NCBI RefSeq assembly: GCF_027595985.1
Contig: NC_073311.1
Coordinates: 27,245,892-27,309,891 of the forward strand
From: Sorex araneus
Taxonomy: Eukaryota > Chordata > Mammalia > Eulipotyphla > Soricidae
Direction of reading: 5' to 3'
Length of the DNA: 64,000 bases
Part shown: one piece after another, positions 25,713 to 38,500 of the stretch
How positions within the stretch are numbered: the stretch's first letter is position 1
Layout of the letters: every line of letters begins with the position of its first letter
The notes under the pieces: model-generated
Told to the model about the DNA's origin: nothing
The model's input: only the letters and a program-made list of their open reading frames with translations
Databases searched by the model: none
Made by a program: the position numbers and the translations under genes

Positions 25713-25884
25713 GGGGCTGGAGCGGTAGCACAGCAGGTAGGGCGTTTGCCTTGCATGCAGCCAACCCAGCTTTGATTCCCAGAATCCCATATGGTCCCCT
25801 GAGCACCGCCAGCATTAATTCCTGAGTGCAAAGCCAGGAGTAACCCCAGTGCATCACCAGATGGGAACCAAAAAGAAAAAAAAA
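25713..25884 (+). repeat. Young full-length type-1 shrew SINE with target-site duplication
   Basis: It reads ggggctggagcggtagcac (A-box region), gtagggcgtttgccttgcat, ctttgattcccag (B-box), catatggtcccctgagcac, then agccaggagtaacccc and an A-rich tail. Flanking copies agtcagctagga (25701-25712) and agtcagcaagga (25885-25896) differ by one base. Confidence 0.92.
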
Positions 25885-25994
25885 AGTCAGCAAGGATAGA
25901 GAAGGGACCCGCTACGTCAAAGATAGTCAGAAATGATCAATCTGAACAAAAACTGAGTGCTGAAAGTAGGTAAAGCAACAAACATGTCTATCTT

Positions 25995-26237
25995 TCAGTA
26001 CCTGTATGAAACCATAATGCCCAAAGAGGGAAGGGAAAGAGAAAGAGAGAAAGAAAAAGAAAGAAGAAAAGGGTCTGCCATAGTGTAGGCGACAGGGAGG
26101 AGGGGCAGGAGGGAAACTGGGGTATTGCTGGTGGGAAATATACTCTGGTGAAGGGACAGGTGATGGAACATTATATGACTGAATCCAATCATGAACAACT
26201 TTGTAAGTGTGTATCTCACAGTTAAAATTTTTCCCAA
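25995..26237 (+). mobile_element. 5'-truncated L1 3' end, second (older) copy
   Basis: It contains a purine-rich gaaagagagaaagaaaaag stretch, a G-rich tract at 26095-26122, then gtgggaaatatactctggtg, gactgaatccaatcatgaac and cagttaaaatttttcc. The layout resembles the copy at 25008, but the sequence points to a different L1 subfamily. No clean duplication was found. Confidence 0.65.
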
Positions 26238-26712
26238 TATTTATTAAATGGACGTACCAGAAAAAGTTAAGCTACACATATATTTAAGATTACATTTCTG
26301 TTGGGTAACACTAATTCTCAGTGCTGATCTGTGAGATAATTTAGTAAAGTATTTTAATAGAGAAATAATTGGTAAGAATGGCAAAAGGGAAATACCGAAC
26401 AATAAAAATTAGGACAAAAATGCTAAGTTAAAGGGAAATTTTAATTCTATTAAATGTAGAAAATATTATGAAATGAAAAAGATAACTTCTTCCACTTTGG
26501 TTCTTGTCTTCAGGATGGCATAATTGAATTTAGCTCTATATTAACTGAATTTAAGATGCATGTTAATATAAAATTCATTATTTTATAAAAGTTTTTTATA
26601 AAATCCCTCACATAATGTAAAGTTTTTATTTATATTCCTATTGATAATAAAAAGGGATTAGTACTTGCCTTGTATTCTGTTAGGCTTTAAATATGTAGAA
26701 TTGGTAATTTTT

Positions 26713-26888
26713 TTTTTTTTTTTTGCTTTTTGGGTCACATCCGATGATGCACAGGGGTTACTCCTGGTTCTGCACTCAGGAATTATCCCTGGCGGTGCTC
26801 AGGGGACCATATGGGATGCTGGGAATCGAACCTGGGTTGGCCGCGTGCAAGGCAAACGCCCTACCCGCTGTGCTATTGCTCCAGCCCC
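26713..26888 (-). repeat. Young full-length type-1 shrew SINE with 17-bp target-site duplication
   Basis: In minus orientation, with the poly(A) tail seen as a T run. The + strand reads gggtcacatccgatgatgc, ggttactcctggttctgcac, gaccatatgggatgctggg, aatcgaacctgggttggcc and ctattgctccagcccc. It is flanked by exact tagaattggtaattttt copies at 26696-26712 and 26889-26905. This is the best-preserved copy in the window. Confidence 0.95.
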
Positions 26889-27293
26889 TAGAATTGGTAA
26901 TTTTTAAATGTCATGACTAGGACTAGAACTGTGACTAAGATGGAACCTTTTTGTGGGAGCCATATTATATTTGGCATCCAACTGTATAATGAACTCAGTT
27001 TTAATCTAAGGCCTACAACACAGAAGTCAATATCAATTGCATAAACAAATAATAGTACATTTGGAAAAGAACAAGTGTGATGTGTTTGAAACTTCTAGAA
27101 AGCATATAATCAGCACCTGCTATATGTGGTACTACCTCACCACCATTCTTCTTTCTCCTCCAAGTATGGAGTTCATTTATGTTCCTAGAAGTCAGAATCT
27201 AACTCACATCAAAACCTGAAGTGAAACTTTGCCTGTGACTTTTCATTTGTAAGTCATATTCCTGCAGGCCCTTTAGGGCAAGAATCCTCTAGT

Positions 27294-27376
27294 ACAGGGT
27301 TTGTAAATCTGAACATGTGATTTATTGTGCCTCCACCCACCCCCACCCCTGCCAGGGACACAGTTGAGAATCACTT
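27294..27376. repeat. Possible ancient hAT-type MITE remnant
   Basis: The ends cagggtttgtaaatctgaac and gttgagaatcactt loosely resemble the terminal inverted repeats of mammalian hAT-Charlie derivatives. This is a weak call. Confidence 0.25.
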
Positions 27377-28228
27377 AAATTGATATCCATGGCCTGACAC
27401 TAGAAAGTCAACTCATAGGATGGGTTGGCTAAAAGGTGCCACCGGAAGGAAAAGTAATCCTGAGGTTGCTGAGCGCAGGAAGCAAACATGCATGAAGCAG
27501 TGTGCCTGAGTACCAGAGTGAGGAATGTCTTCTTTCTAAGGGATTGGAGTGGAACTTGCTCTGATACCTCTGTCATTTTTGTGTTCCAATGATAACTACC
27601 AAGATGCTACAGAAAGATCCATTAATATGAAGTCCTTGAGAAAGATGAACCGATTCAATTTACATGAAAACATATGAAATTATTCTCTTAATTCAAGACT
27701 TATATTGGTCATTGTTGAATAAACTGCATACACCTTCTACATCTTAGGAGATCCATAGACTTTTCATGGAGGGTTAAATGCCTCTACCAATGGAAAACGT
27801 GAGTGTAAAATTTAAAAGTCTGTGTGTCTGTATGTATGTATTTGGACACATATGATATATATGTCATTGGACTTTATTAAAAGTAATTTTTCCTGCAAAT
27901 GTTATAGTGAAAATGTTGAAATTTGTTTTGTGATCTCATAGACTTGGTCTAGATAAGCACTGTAAATGCAATGTGAACCATATGTACAATTTAAAATTTT
28001 AAGAGCTACATTATAAATGTAAAAAAAATAAGAACAATATGTTTTGTATAACCCTGTATGTTAATTTTATCAAATGGGATTATAAGGACATTATTTTACA
28101 AAAGAAAATCTCATCTCTACTAGCCCCCCTCAAAATGCTCATTTTAAGGAAATATAAAAGGTATAAAAGAAAGATACCAACTTTGATCGGCATTTTTAAA
28201 TTAATAACTACTAGTAAATACACATTTT

Positions 28229-28385
28229 GAAAGCTGGAAGATAGTGCAACATTAAGCTGTATGCATGCCTTGCGTGCCTCTGACCCACGACTGATACCCA
28301 ATACCACATGGCCCCTGCATCAGCAACAACAGCTCTGCAGGCTCCTCAGCACTGCCAAGTATGGTTCTGGGGACCCCCAGCATGG
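28229..28385 (+). repeat. Diverged tRNA-headed SINE
   Basis: It reads aaagctggaagatagtgcaa, catgccttgcgtgcctctga, ctgatacccaataccacatg, then cctcagcactgccaag. The tRNA-like head is recognisable; the downstream 100 bp is GC-richer than its surroundings and unassigned. Confidence 0.55.
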
Positions 28386-28924
28386 CTGGGAGATTCCAGG
28401 GAATCCTTTGGCCCTTACCTTAAACCAAAGGCCCAGTTGGTTGGCCAAGCATTGCCACTAGGCCCCCCCGGCCTCCAGCTGGAAAGCTCTCCCTCAAAGC
28501 AATTCATTACTTTTTATTGAGATAAAACAGACGCTAATTTTACAGCTTTGCTAGCTTTATGTTGCCTCTGAATCTATATTGGATTCAAAATTCCTTTTCC
28601 AGGGTTCAGGTATCAAGAGAAAATGATGACACCTTAAAAATAGGCCCACTACACATCTCTCTTTAGATCACTTAGGTTTGGTCCAACTGTGGGTCACCTT
28701 CTATTAACTTCAAAATGCAGCTAATGTACAAAATTGCCAAATATAATACATAGTACAAAGTAAGAAAACAGCACAGTAATTTTATTCTGCTATCTATATA
28801 TTTTGTCATATGTCATATGAAAGAAGCTTTAAAGAATATTTATTGTTATAATCCTCTACTGTGCTATATCTGATGAGTGACAAACTCTTTGAGCCTATTA
28901 ACACTAAATTGAAATCATAATTCA

Positions 28925-29062
28925 TAGAGCATGGGAAGATTACAGATAGGAATGAAGCATTGACAAAGCATGTGGAAGCTTAGGTTTAATCCCAAGCAAT
29001 GCATAGAGACCCAGTACAGATAGAAATCCCCAATTCCGCTTTTCACCACCTCCCCCAAAAAA
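28925..29062 (+). repeat. Diverged tRNA-headed SINE
   Basis: The stretch gcatgggaagattacagata, then aaagcatgtggaagcttag and gtttaatcccaagcaatgc, keeps the order of the tRNA head. It ends in a short A-rich tail near 29055. Confidence 0.5.
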
Positions 29063-29242
29063 AGATAACCCATAGGTCTCTGTGAGGTCAAGACACAAAG
29101 TGTACAAGAATTCTCTTGCTCGATACCTTGGCTATCATGACTACTCAATAAAAAAATGACACAGAACCTTTCCAAACAAACCGTAAAAGTCAAACCAAAA
29201 ATTGAAAACAAAAATTAAACCACAAATTGGATCAATAATTTG

Positions 29243-29412
29243 CTGCAGAGATAGTAAAGGAGTTGAAAAGTTTTGCCTTGCAAAAAATTGACCCTAGTTT
29301 GATCTCTGGTACCACATAGTCCCCTGAGCACCAGAAACAAGCCCTGAGCCCAGAGGAATGAGTACCAAAACTGAGTGTGGCCCAAACCCCACCACCACTG
29401 CCAAAGGAAACA
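29243..29412 (+). repeat. Diverged type-1 shrew SINE
   Basis: It contains gcagagatagtaaaggagtt, ttgatctctggtaccacata, gtcccctgagcaccagaaac, aagccctgagcccagagg and a gtgtggcccaaacccc 3' end. Confidence 0.7.
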
Positions 29413-29580
29413 ATTTTTTATAGATTATTCAAAAAGTATTTTCATGAAAATATAAATATTTTAAGAGATCATTAATTCCTCTACACACCTTGTTGTGGCC
29501 CTACCCCAAGTGACTTCTCATGATTTTGAAAATCCTCCACTGAAAGTGTATAGAAAGAACACTTTTAAAACGTCAAGAGT

Positions 29581-29766
29581 GGGGCTGGGTCAGGAGCAAG
29601 AGTACAGTGGGTAGGGGGCTTGCCTTGCACATGACTGACCTAAGTTCGATCCCCAACATCCCATATGGTTTTCCCAAGCACCGCCAGAAGTGATTCCTGA
29701 GATCAGAGCCAGGACTAACCCCTGAGCATCATCAGGTGTGTCCCCAAAACAAAAACAAAACAAAAA
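29581..29766 (+). repeat. Type-1 shrew SINE
   Basis: Full length: ggggctgggtcaggagcaag, agttcgatccccaacatccc, caagcaccgccagaagtgat, agccaggactaacccctgag and an A-rich aaacaaaaacaaaac tail. Confidence 0.88.
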
Positions 29767-30718
29767 GTAAAGAGAAGTGTTAAGTTATTTTTTCAAAAAA
29801 GAAAATATTTCTGAAAGATATGGAATATTAGTACTCTATTCTCAAAAATATATGTTTTCAGTACTGCTCCCAAAGTGAATGCCAGGTAATTGTCTAATTT
29901 TTCTCACATTCACCACTTTTCTAGCAATCTCCACACCCTCTTCAAGGAAAATAGTGATTTCTAAGCAGATAAATAATTAGTTATCTCTCTCATAACCTGA
30001 TCTATTAATTTTAGTGTTTAAAGTTATCTTCCCTATTGTGAGCAAAACTCATTTAATATATTAAAGACTAATTAGCATTAGAATTAGTCCAATAAAATTA
30101 CTCTAAAGTGGTAAAAATATTTGAATGGAAAAGATTAGTTTCAAATGAGAATTGATAGCAAACTTTGAGAACTTCTACTTATATTAAACATGAATTGAAG
30201 TTGGGGAAATAATAAGGCATAGGCTTCAGAGTGAACAAATTTCTGGAATAAGAAAATAGCAGTATCTCCAGTGAATGAAAGTAAAATAACTCAAGAAATC
30301 AACATCAGACAGAATGTGAGCACCCAATGAGAAAGACAGGGAAATAGTTGGAATGAATTTAGGAATAATGTATTCTGAAACTCCTTTAGCCTATAGGCTA
30401 TAGGTATAATCTCTAGATGGAAAACGTTATTCTACTTATTATCCTAATTACTAAGGTAATTTTAAAATACACATGATTGGAGAGAATACTTATTCCACAA
30501 AGAACACATTTATTCTATGTGTGTTATGTGGGATATCTGACTCCACGTATAAAATGTAAGAACAGTTCTGATCTAACCCAAAGTTCCTAATTAGTGTTTA
30601 GTGTGAACAACTGAAATACTTCAGTCGATTGAGAGTTAATTTTACATGTGCTGATGCTTCCTCGCTGGGACATGAGCAAAACTCATTATAAGTGCTTTCC
30701 TTGAAAAGGAAACATTGA

Positions 30719-30906
30719 GGGGGCCAGAGTGATAGCATAGTTGGTAGGGCATTTGCCTTGCACGCAACCGACCTGCATTCAATTCCCAAGTTCAATGGTC
30801 CCCCAGGCACCACCAGGAGTAATTCCTGAGTGCATGAGCCAGGAGTAACCCCTGTGCAATGCCGGGTGTGACCCCAAAAGCAAAGAAAATAAAAGAAAAA
30901 AGAAAA
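30719..30906 (+). repeat. Type-1 shrew SINE
   Basis: Full length: gggggccagagtgatagcat, gtagggcatttgccttgcac, ggcaccaccaggagtaattc, catgagccaggagtaacccc, gccgggtgtgaccccaaaag and an A-rich tail. This is the last recognisable lineage-specific SINE before a 21-kb gap. Confidence 0.9.
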
Positions 30907-31065
30907 GAATATATTGATATGAATACTGACAAGCTACTCCTCCCAGAATTCAATAAGGTCTTCAGAATCCTTATGCTATTTTCTATGTATATTAATTGTT
31001 AAAAACAAGCTAGAATTTATAATATTTAGTTGAAGAATACTAGAACAAAGTAAGTGTTATTTGAC

Positions 31066-31415
31066 TCAACTCTTGCAGTAAAATACAATAGCTGGAGTCA
31101 CTGAAACAAGAATTTAGTTTTCAGTTCTGGAGGCCTCCAGTTCACAAGGTGCCAATATGGTAGGGCTTGGTAAGTGCATAAGTCCCTGTTTACACAATTT
31201 CTTGCCATTACTTCCCATGACAGGAAGAAAAATTTCTTGTCCCTTCACCTGTTTATAGAGCTTTAGTCTCATCACAAGAACCTGGAAAGGCCCAATCTAA
31301 ACCTAGCTAACTTTCACAGGTACTCCCTCCAAATATGTGACATTCAGTATTGAATTTCACACATAATCATTTTATTATGCATTTTTAGGCACATTTACTA
31401 GGCACACAAGTTTTG
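31066..31415 (+). repeat. Old interspersed repeat, probably LTR-type (ERVL-MaLR-like) non-coding fragment
   Basis: The phrase ttttcagttctggaggcctc followed later by ggcccaatctaaacctagct and ctccctccaaatatgtgaca resembles a widespread ancient mammalian repeat. No coding sequence remains. Family assignment is from memory and weak. Confidence 0.4.
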
Positions 31416-31984
31416 GTATTCAATCCAAATCATTCTTCTAAAATAGTTGATTTATAGGATTTGCATTTATAGCAAATAACTTCAGTATAATTTTTAATGT
31501 GTTACTTTCTATGAAGATATTTTAATGAAAGAGTTGAGAAGTCAATTGGCAATTGTCTTTGCTTGAGATTATATAGATAGCAGCAGAACCCCTATGTTAC
31601 AAGATTCAAAAGCCATGTGAAATTTTTTAGAGCTAATACCTGTGTTTATAGCCTGACTGTACAGTAATTTTGAGACAAGTTTACTCATACTAGTACACAT
31701 ATGTCAGGAAATAAGATCCTCACAAAAATTAGTTCACATATGTAATTACTTATCACTAACCTCAAATAATCATATTTATGCATTATATTTTCTTAGTTTA
31801 TACAGCCAAAATGCATTTAATTTTAAAGTTGGCTATTATTTTATAGCATCAGTGTTTAATTGTACTATATACCTATACTTTTATTTTCTGTTTTCTCATT
31901 TTTTAAAAAATCCTAATAGCCATAAACATGTTATTGTTTATATAACCAGGTACAATTCCTAAATGTTTTAGATCATAAGCTCTT

Positions 31985-32150
31985 TTTTATATTTACTCCA
32001 TCCTTTGAGATTAGTATTATTACTAGGCCATTTTATAGCAGATGACACAAATTCATAGATGGTTACAGACTTTTCTCAGCATCCCAGAGACAGCAGGTGG
32101 TACAGCAGAATCCAAACCAGAGGATCTCAATACTAGTGTACACTTAACTA
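31985..32150 (+). repeat. MIR
   Basis: MIR core in + orientation: attagtattattactaggcc, attttatagcagatgacac, then ccagagacagcaggtgg and gaatccaaaccagaggatc. It is old and diverged. Confidence 0.65.
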
Positions 32151-34139
32151 CACTATACAGGTGAGCTAGATAGGGCTATATAAACATAATGCTAAAAGGT
32201 GTGTGCTACTAGTCAAACTTGCTTTCATTAGGTAATTCAAAGGTTATTTAGATAATGAGTAGAGCAGGGTGATTCAATGGTTACATGAGAGAAAGCACTA
32301 GATTCCATGTGATTATTTAACTCCTAAAATAAGCAAAATATATTTTATCCTTAGTTGATATTAATATTTTCAAATAATTCATTTTGCTTGAAAGAAAACC
32401 ATTTTTTAAATGTAACAGTATTGCAGGCATTAAAAAACTACTTGGAAACTCTGATTTAGGTGAAATCCACCTGTAACACCTCTTGTCTAGTAGAGGACAG
32501 GTTTAAGAACCTGTCCATTGGGGTCACAGAAAACTTCTATTATTTTCTTACATGTATGCTTCCTAACTTCCTAACTGAGGCCAATCTACTAAACTCAGCA
32601 GTGGTGGTAAACTGAATAATCTCTGTTTTGCATGTATATTCTTAGTTTAAATCACTTAATTCCTTCTATTCAACTTTTTTTTGGTGAAATGACATAAATT
32701 TTGAGAAGCCACGAGAAATGGTGAAAATTATTAATTTTACTCTGTAAAAAAATTATCAAAAAAGTCTCAGTTCTCCGAATTTCTGTACAATACAGTGTGT
32801 AATAAGATATGATCTTTCATGGCATGTGACTGTTTGACTTCTGTTAAGGTAAAATATACTAAATTTGTTTAATTTTCCTTGGTAACAAAGTAATGTTATA
32901 GACTCAAAATACCCTTGTATCTTTATTTATGGAACTTTATAAGCTTTTTTCCCCCTCATGTTTATTATTTAACCTTAATCTGTAACTTTATGTTATTAAC
33001 CTCCTTGGTTAAATTCTATCATTCTACCTTATTCAAATGTATTTTATTACCATTTCCCTTATATTTTTAAAATATTGGCCCTCCTAAAGTTGCATAACTT
33101 GTAAAACTGTTAGGTAAGTATATTTGAGGGTGTTTAAGTGAAATTATGAATAGCCATAAGGTTCACCTTTAATGGATTATACTTGTATGAAATTTCCTTA
33201 AAAATGATTTTAAGAAATCCACAGTGTTAAAATCTTTATCTATGTTTATCCTATGGTTTGCCTCAATTGTGATTTAGCAGTTAAAAATAATCAAAGAAAC
33301 TTCCATAGCTGATATGAGATGATGTCCTCAGGTAAGTTTATATAAAAATAAAATGATTATCAATAAGCCTTAATTAATTTTAAAACTCAGTTTTGTCAAT
33401 GGTAGAAAAATGAATGATCTCACTCAAATATGAGTTAGATTAATACAATCCACTGGGAAATTTCTGTTTATTTTATTGAATAATTCTTAATGCAGTCAAG
33501 GAATAACTGCAAAGCTCTCGGATCAAAAGTAGCACATGTCAATTAAATACAGTGTAAATAATGAACTAGAAATGGACTCTATTAGATTTATTTGGGTTAT
33601 CTAAATATAACTGCATGAAATATTTTCCTTAAAGAAGGTTCTTTCAAAATTAAAGTCATCCTTTAGAACTAAGCTTTTATCTATTTCTATCTCTATCACA
33701 AGTAATTGAAATCATAAAGAGTCTAACAAAAATCATTCATTTAAAGGTGTATTTCTTTCAGTAAACTGTGGTGGAGGGGTGCTACAGCTTTGTAGAATAG
33801 AAATAGATATTTTAAGTACGTGTTATAGTTGACCTTGATTATTAATTGGTTCATTCACTGTGTTTTGTTATCTCAGAACCGCAAACTCAAGGTAGAAAAC
33901 GTGTCCAAAAGGACTTCTTTTAAGTTAAGGCCCATTGGGGCACCTAAGATTGGGAGTTTGGGAGCTGAAAGGTGACAGAATCCCGTTCAGAATCCTTTTT
34001 TTTAGCAGAAGTCTTCTAATAAAGCAGGCGCCACGCTGCTAGAAGTAGAGCGTTAGCTTTGTTTAACGAAGAGGCATCAAAAAATCCAATGAAAGGGAAG
34101 AACTTCTTACTGTAAAACGAGATCACAAGAAGACACTGC

Positions 34140-35500
34140 ACCGTGGCTCCTTCTTTCGCGTGTCCCTTAGGTCAGGCTGAACCCGGGCTTTCCCCGCCTG
34201 GGCCAGTGGATCTCTGGCTGTGGAGGGCAGGTAGGAGAGTGAGGTGTGCGCCCCTTCACTCACACTTGCGCACACGTGTGCAGCTCCTGCCGCAAAGGCA
34301 AAGTTACAAGCCTCCTCCTTTATCCCCTAAATCTGCAGCCGTCTGTGATATGGATTAATTCTGATTGCCAACTTGTGGAACAAAAAGGGCACTGTCCTTG
34401 CCAGGGGACGGTTAGATGATCTATTTGCCAATATCAATATTTGGATGGAAAGCTTAAAATATGTTGTTTTTCCAAGAGTTAGACTTTAAAGGAGGGAAAG
34501 CACCACGGATGAAATATTAGCAACAAATCGGTTAACCACTAACTTCTTTCTGTGCCCATCGAGGCTCTTTCAAATTTGCAGGAGAAGCGAAACCTCATCC
34601 CTTTCCTTTTCCTCCCCTCCGAGGAGCATCCTTCACAGGACGCGACCTAATTAGCAGGCTGTCCCCGCTCCTAGGTGACATCGCCCACTGCCTTGAGGTC
34701 AAATCAGGGGGCGTCTGGACTCCACCCGCAGCCTAAAGTCCTCCAAGGCGGTCGGCGGAGTCTTCGTGGGGCCAAGAGCCGGGAGGGTGGTCCAGCAGCG
34801 AGGTGCGCGCCAGGTGGTGGCCCCCCGGGGCGAGGGGGCGCTGCCTCCCGAAGTCTTGCTGCGTTTCTAGCGGGCGCACGCGTTCGCCACCGGCAGCCCA
34901 GCAGCGGGCCCGGGCTTCGGCGGCAGCTGGGTGTTGGTGCAGGCGCTGGGACGGGGGTCCGCGCGGCCAAGGCGCTGCTCCAAGCATCCCGGCATTCTGC
35001 ACTGGAGCAGGAGGTTCAGGAGCTCGGCTTTCCTCGGCCCATCTGAGAGAGCTTTGTGTTCCGAAACTCCACCGAGGCACATTTGCAAGTTGAATCGCTC
35101 TTATCGAAATTCCCATCTGGAATCCAGTGGGTTGGGGGGCGGGGTGGGGTGGGGAATGTGGGATAGTGGAGGAAGGAGAAGAGAGAATATTCATCTCTTT
35201 CTCTGCAAGCTTTAATGGGTTTTAAAGCCGAGTCTCTGGCGCTTTCCTCCTTCTCACCGGCCTGTAATCCTTGATGGAACAAAGGTGTTGGTGTTTTCTT
35301 GCTTTTCTATTGAATGTATAAAGGATCACGGCTGAGAGGTAAAGCGAAATTGCAAGTGGCTTTCTGCTGTGGACAACGGGGCGCATTCTAAACGCACCCT
35401 CTCGCCTGACCACCCAAACTCTGCACTCGTCCCGGGATAAAGGGCATTGATTGGTGGGAGACCGGCGGGGTTCTGCTTCCGCTGCTTGGACCTGCTTGGA
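34140..35500. promoter_or_regulatory. CpG-rich island about 5.5 kb upstream of the ALX1 promoter
   Basis: GC and CpG content rise sharply against AT-rich flanks, peaking at about 34660-35050 (many gcg/cgc, e.g. gcacgcgttcgccaccggc). Several open frames overlap on both strands, but none resembles a protein, so they reflect base composition. A TATAAAG at 35317-35323 and a taatta site at 34648-34653 lie inside. It may be an alternative ALX1 promoter, a non-coding RNA promoter or a Polycomb-type island of a developmental locus. I cannot decide from sequence. Confidence 0.6.
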
Positions 35501-38500
35501 CTATATCTGTTGACCACAGGGTACTTGGAGTGGCATGGACTTGATTCTTACAGTGCGTAACTCTTCAGGACGAAATTGCTCCAGTCATTTAGGCTCAATC
35601 TATACCGAGATGCTCCTATTAAGAAGACTCTGAAACGTGAAAACAACTCGTGAAAGTGTATGCACAACAGCTTTCCGAAAATAAGAAGTCCTGTCTTTAA
35701 ATAGCTAAAATATTAGCAGAAATTTAAGTTATGTATCAAAATATTGAAAGACCATGTGTGCACTATTTAAAGGTATATGTGTCAGATAAGACGTAAACTT
35801 AATGATATTTTTATTATGTTCAGAATTTTCAAGGCAATGATTACGTCATTGAGAAATGATGACTAATCAAGGGGACTAATCAAGGACATATTTATAATAA
35901 AATTGATTTCTATAGTGACGGAAGCAATTGCACTTAGATATGTCAAAATAAGGAATGTCAAAATACTTGCACATGAATACAACAGTGTTCTTAGATTTTG
36001 ACATTTATAACAGATTCATTAGTAGTGCCAAAATTCAGTCCATTTCTTTAAAAGAAGAACTACTTAAATAACTATTACTTTTCCTAGTTGGAAGTGAAAA
36101 CCAAGCAGGGCTGTTTGAAAAGTCCTGTGACTTTCTGAAATGCAAAATAAGTATTACTGAAACCCCAGGTAAATTAATCTAATATATCTGGGAGCTTTGC
36201 AACACTATTCTTGGAAGACTGACAGGATTTATTAAAATTCAGCTCCTTGTGAGTTTCTTCTGTAATTAAACTACAAGAAGTTTCAAAGTATTACAAGATG
36301 TTTTATCAGACTGTGGATATGTTTTCTGGCATAGAAGATGGAAGTATTGGGACTTATATTTAAAGAAAAGCTCAAATGTCGGTGTGCACATATTTTTATT
36401 TTGTTGAAATCCTCAAGCTACTTCCATGAAATATATATTTCTGTATCTGTTGTGTCTGCAGAAGTGTGGGAAGACTGAAGACGAAGCCAGGGAAGGAAAA
36501 ACAGCAGCAAGGCACACACAAACATGAGGCCACCTGGCTTCTTGCCATCATACATGACATTCAATTATTTTAGTACTTTTTCATGAGAGTTTTTCCCTCC
36601 ACCCAGCTTCCCCTCAGACCCACGCTTTTCTACATTTGGCATAGTTCATCTGATTCCACATGCATTTTTTCCTTGCTATACTTACCAATATGCCTCCAAT
36701 TCTCTGTGCAAAAAGAAAGTGCTAAGACTCAAATTCTTGCAATCCTATCTTGATATTTCGACTATGACTATAAAAGTGTGAAGTTTCTGTCAGTACGTGG
36801 AGAGAGAGAGAGGAATAGTATAGTCGACATATTGTTTCAACTTCGGCTTTGATGTATGTACTCAAAATATTTTTCATTTCCCAAAATATATTCTCATGGG
36901 GGAGGAAAGCATTGCAAGCAGCTTTTAGGCCGTGAGAATTTTTAAGACATAAAATAAGTCAAATTGACAAAAAGCCAATCCTTTATCTGAATTTGACATA
37001 TCTAAACTTACCTTTAGTTTAAGGGAAAAGGGATATAGATAAATTAGTAATTTCAGTGGCTTTTTCAAGTTGTTTAATCTTAACTTCTTTCCCTTAGTTC
37101 TCAAAAGGGAGTTTAATAAGGAGCTTTTTAAAAATACACCAAAACGCTATGTTTGGGGATGTGGCAACTAACAACAACAAACTGGTTGCAGAAATCTTAG
37201 AAGTGAATTTAAATTCTAAGTCACTTCACCAAATAACCTTTTTTTTCCCCACTGTGGTAGCACCCCATCCTGCCAGTGGAATGGGAAGAAATTATTGCTA
37301 AAGGTTTGAAACTTAAAAGGCAGAAGGGCTCAAAATCCCTTATTCCTTTGCTTTCTGGAATCTGTACATTCATTAACACCCTTGGAGGATGCTTACCCAT
37401 ATTCATCAATATTCACCATGCCCAGAAATTATCAAGCACTGGAATCCTAACTTTTGTTAGCCTTAATGAATATATCATTCCAGCCCATATATATACACAC
37501 ACAAACACACATATGTTTGTGTATGAATATACTAAATAGCTTCCCAACACAATCCCTCATATGCCACTCCCAACTATATCTACAAGAGTTTTAATCCAGG
37601 TATACTTTATAACTGGTTGAAGATGAGTAGGTGAATATTCAGACTAGAACCCAGATTCAAAGGATAGAATCTCTCCAAGGTAAAAGTGGAAGGTGGAGCA
37701 AGGGGTATAGGTGATGAGACAAAAATTTTCATTAGAACCCAGTTTAATAAACAACTCTCTTTGGCCAGTCAACTATAAGACTTGTAGATGCTGGTCCCAA
37801 CGTCCTGACCAACCAGAATTGGAATTGGAGGGGGTTAGGAAAAGGCATATAAAGATATGGAGCAGAAGGAAAGAGCCATGCTTGGTCTGGGTAGAGTAGC
37901 TGAAAGAATTTATCAAAGTGCTATGGTCAATTTCGGAGAGGGTTATCCTCAAAGCATCAAGCAGAAAAGCCCAGGTGGATCCTTTGGAAGGTGGGATGGC
38001 CTCCAATCTGATTTCCTCTTTCTTGCAACTTCCAGAAATCATTTAATTATTGTTTTAATTAGAATTATTTTAAAACGTCTTATTAATGCTTCAATAGCTA
38101 GAGCTCTGTCATTACCATAAACTCCATCTCAACCTCTCAAAATCCATTTAATGCAACTCTTGGCAACCAGAGACCCAGCTTCTTGCCAAAAACTGCAGAT
38201 TAAGCATTCGTTATGGGAGTTTGCCATTAGCTGTTCCCTCTGTTATGGGCACATGTGGTTACATGTCCCAAAATACAGAGTATTCCGTGTAATATAGATT
38301 AGCGTTTTTCAGAAAGTTCTGAGGATGTTCAGTGAGGTTGTGACACCTTTGCACTCATCTCTCCAACCACTACATCATAAGTGGGTTTGAGGTATGGGGT
38401 GGAAACCGGTTTAGTAAACAGCTGCCGTCCTTGGCTCTCCCGTCATTTCCTAAGTTGGACCTTTATTGGTGTACAAGTACTCTAGAGCTCACATCATGTG

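Larger units (their letters stand above)
22516..34139. other. Intergenic region between LRRIQ1 and ALX1, repeat-bearing part
   Basis: There is no gene here. It contains type-1 SINEs, two 5'-truncated L1 3' ends (25008-25328 and 25995-26237), an old interspersed repeat (31066-31415) and a MIR (31985-32150). After about 32.2 kb I recognise no transposable element. Distal regulatory elements of ALX1 could lie here but cannot be identified from sequence alone. Confidence 0.6.

Noticed and set aside
25546-25893. 115-residue minus-strand frame
   Set aside because: Crosses the SINE at 25713-25884; SINE-derived residues such as those from the tRNA head dominate.
34675-35215. Overlapping open frames in several frames of the upstream CpG island
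   Set aside because: All frames are open because stops are rare in GC-rich DNA; none resembles a protein or has convincing splice context.
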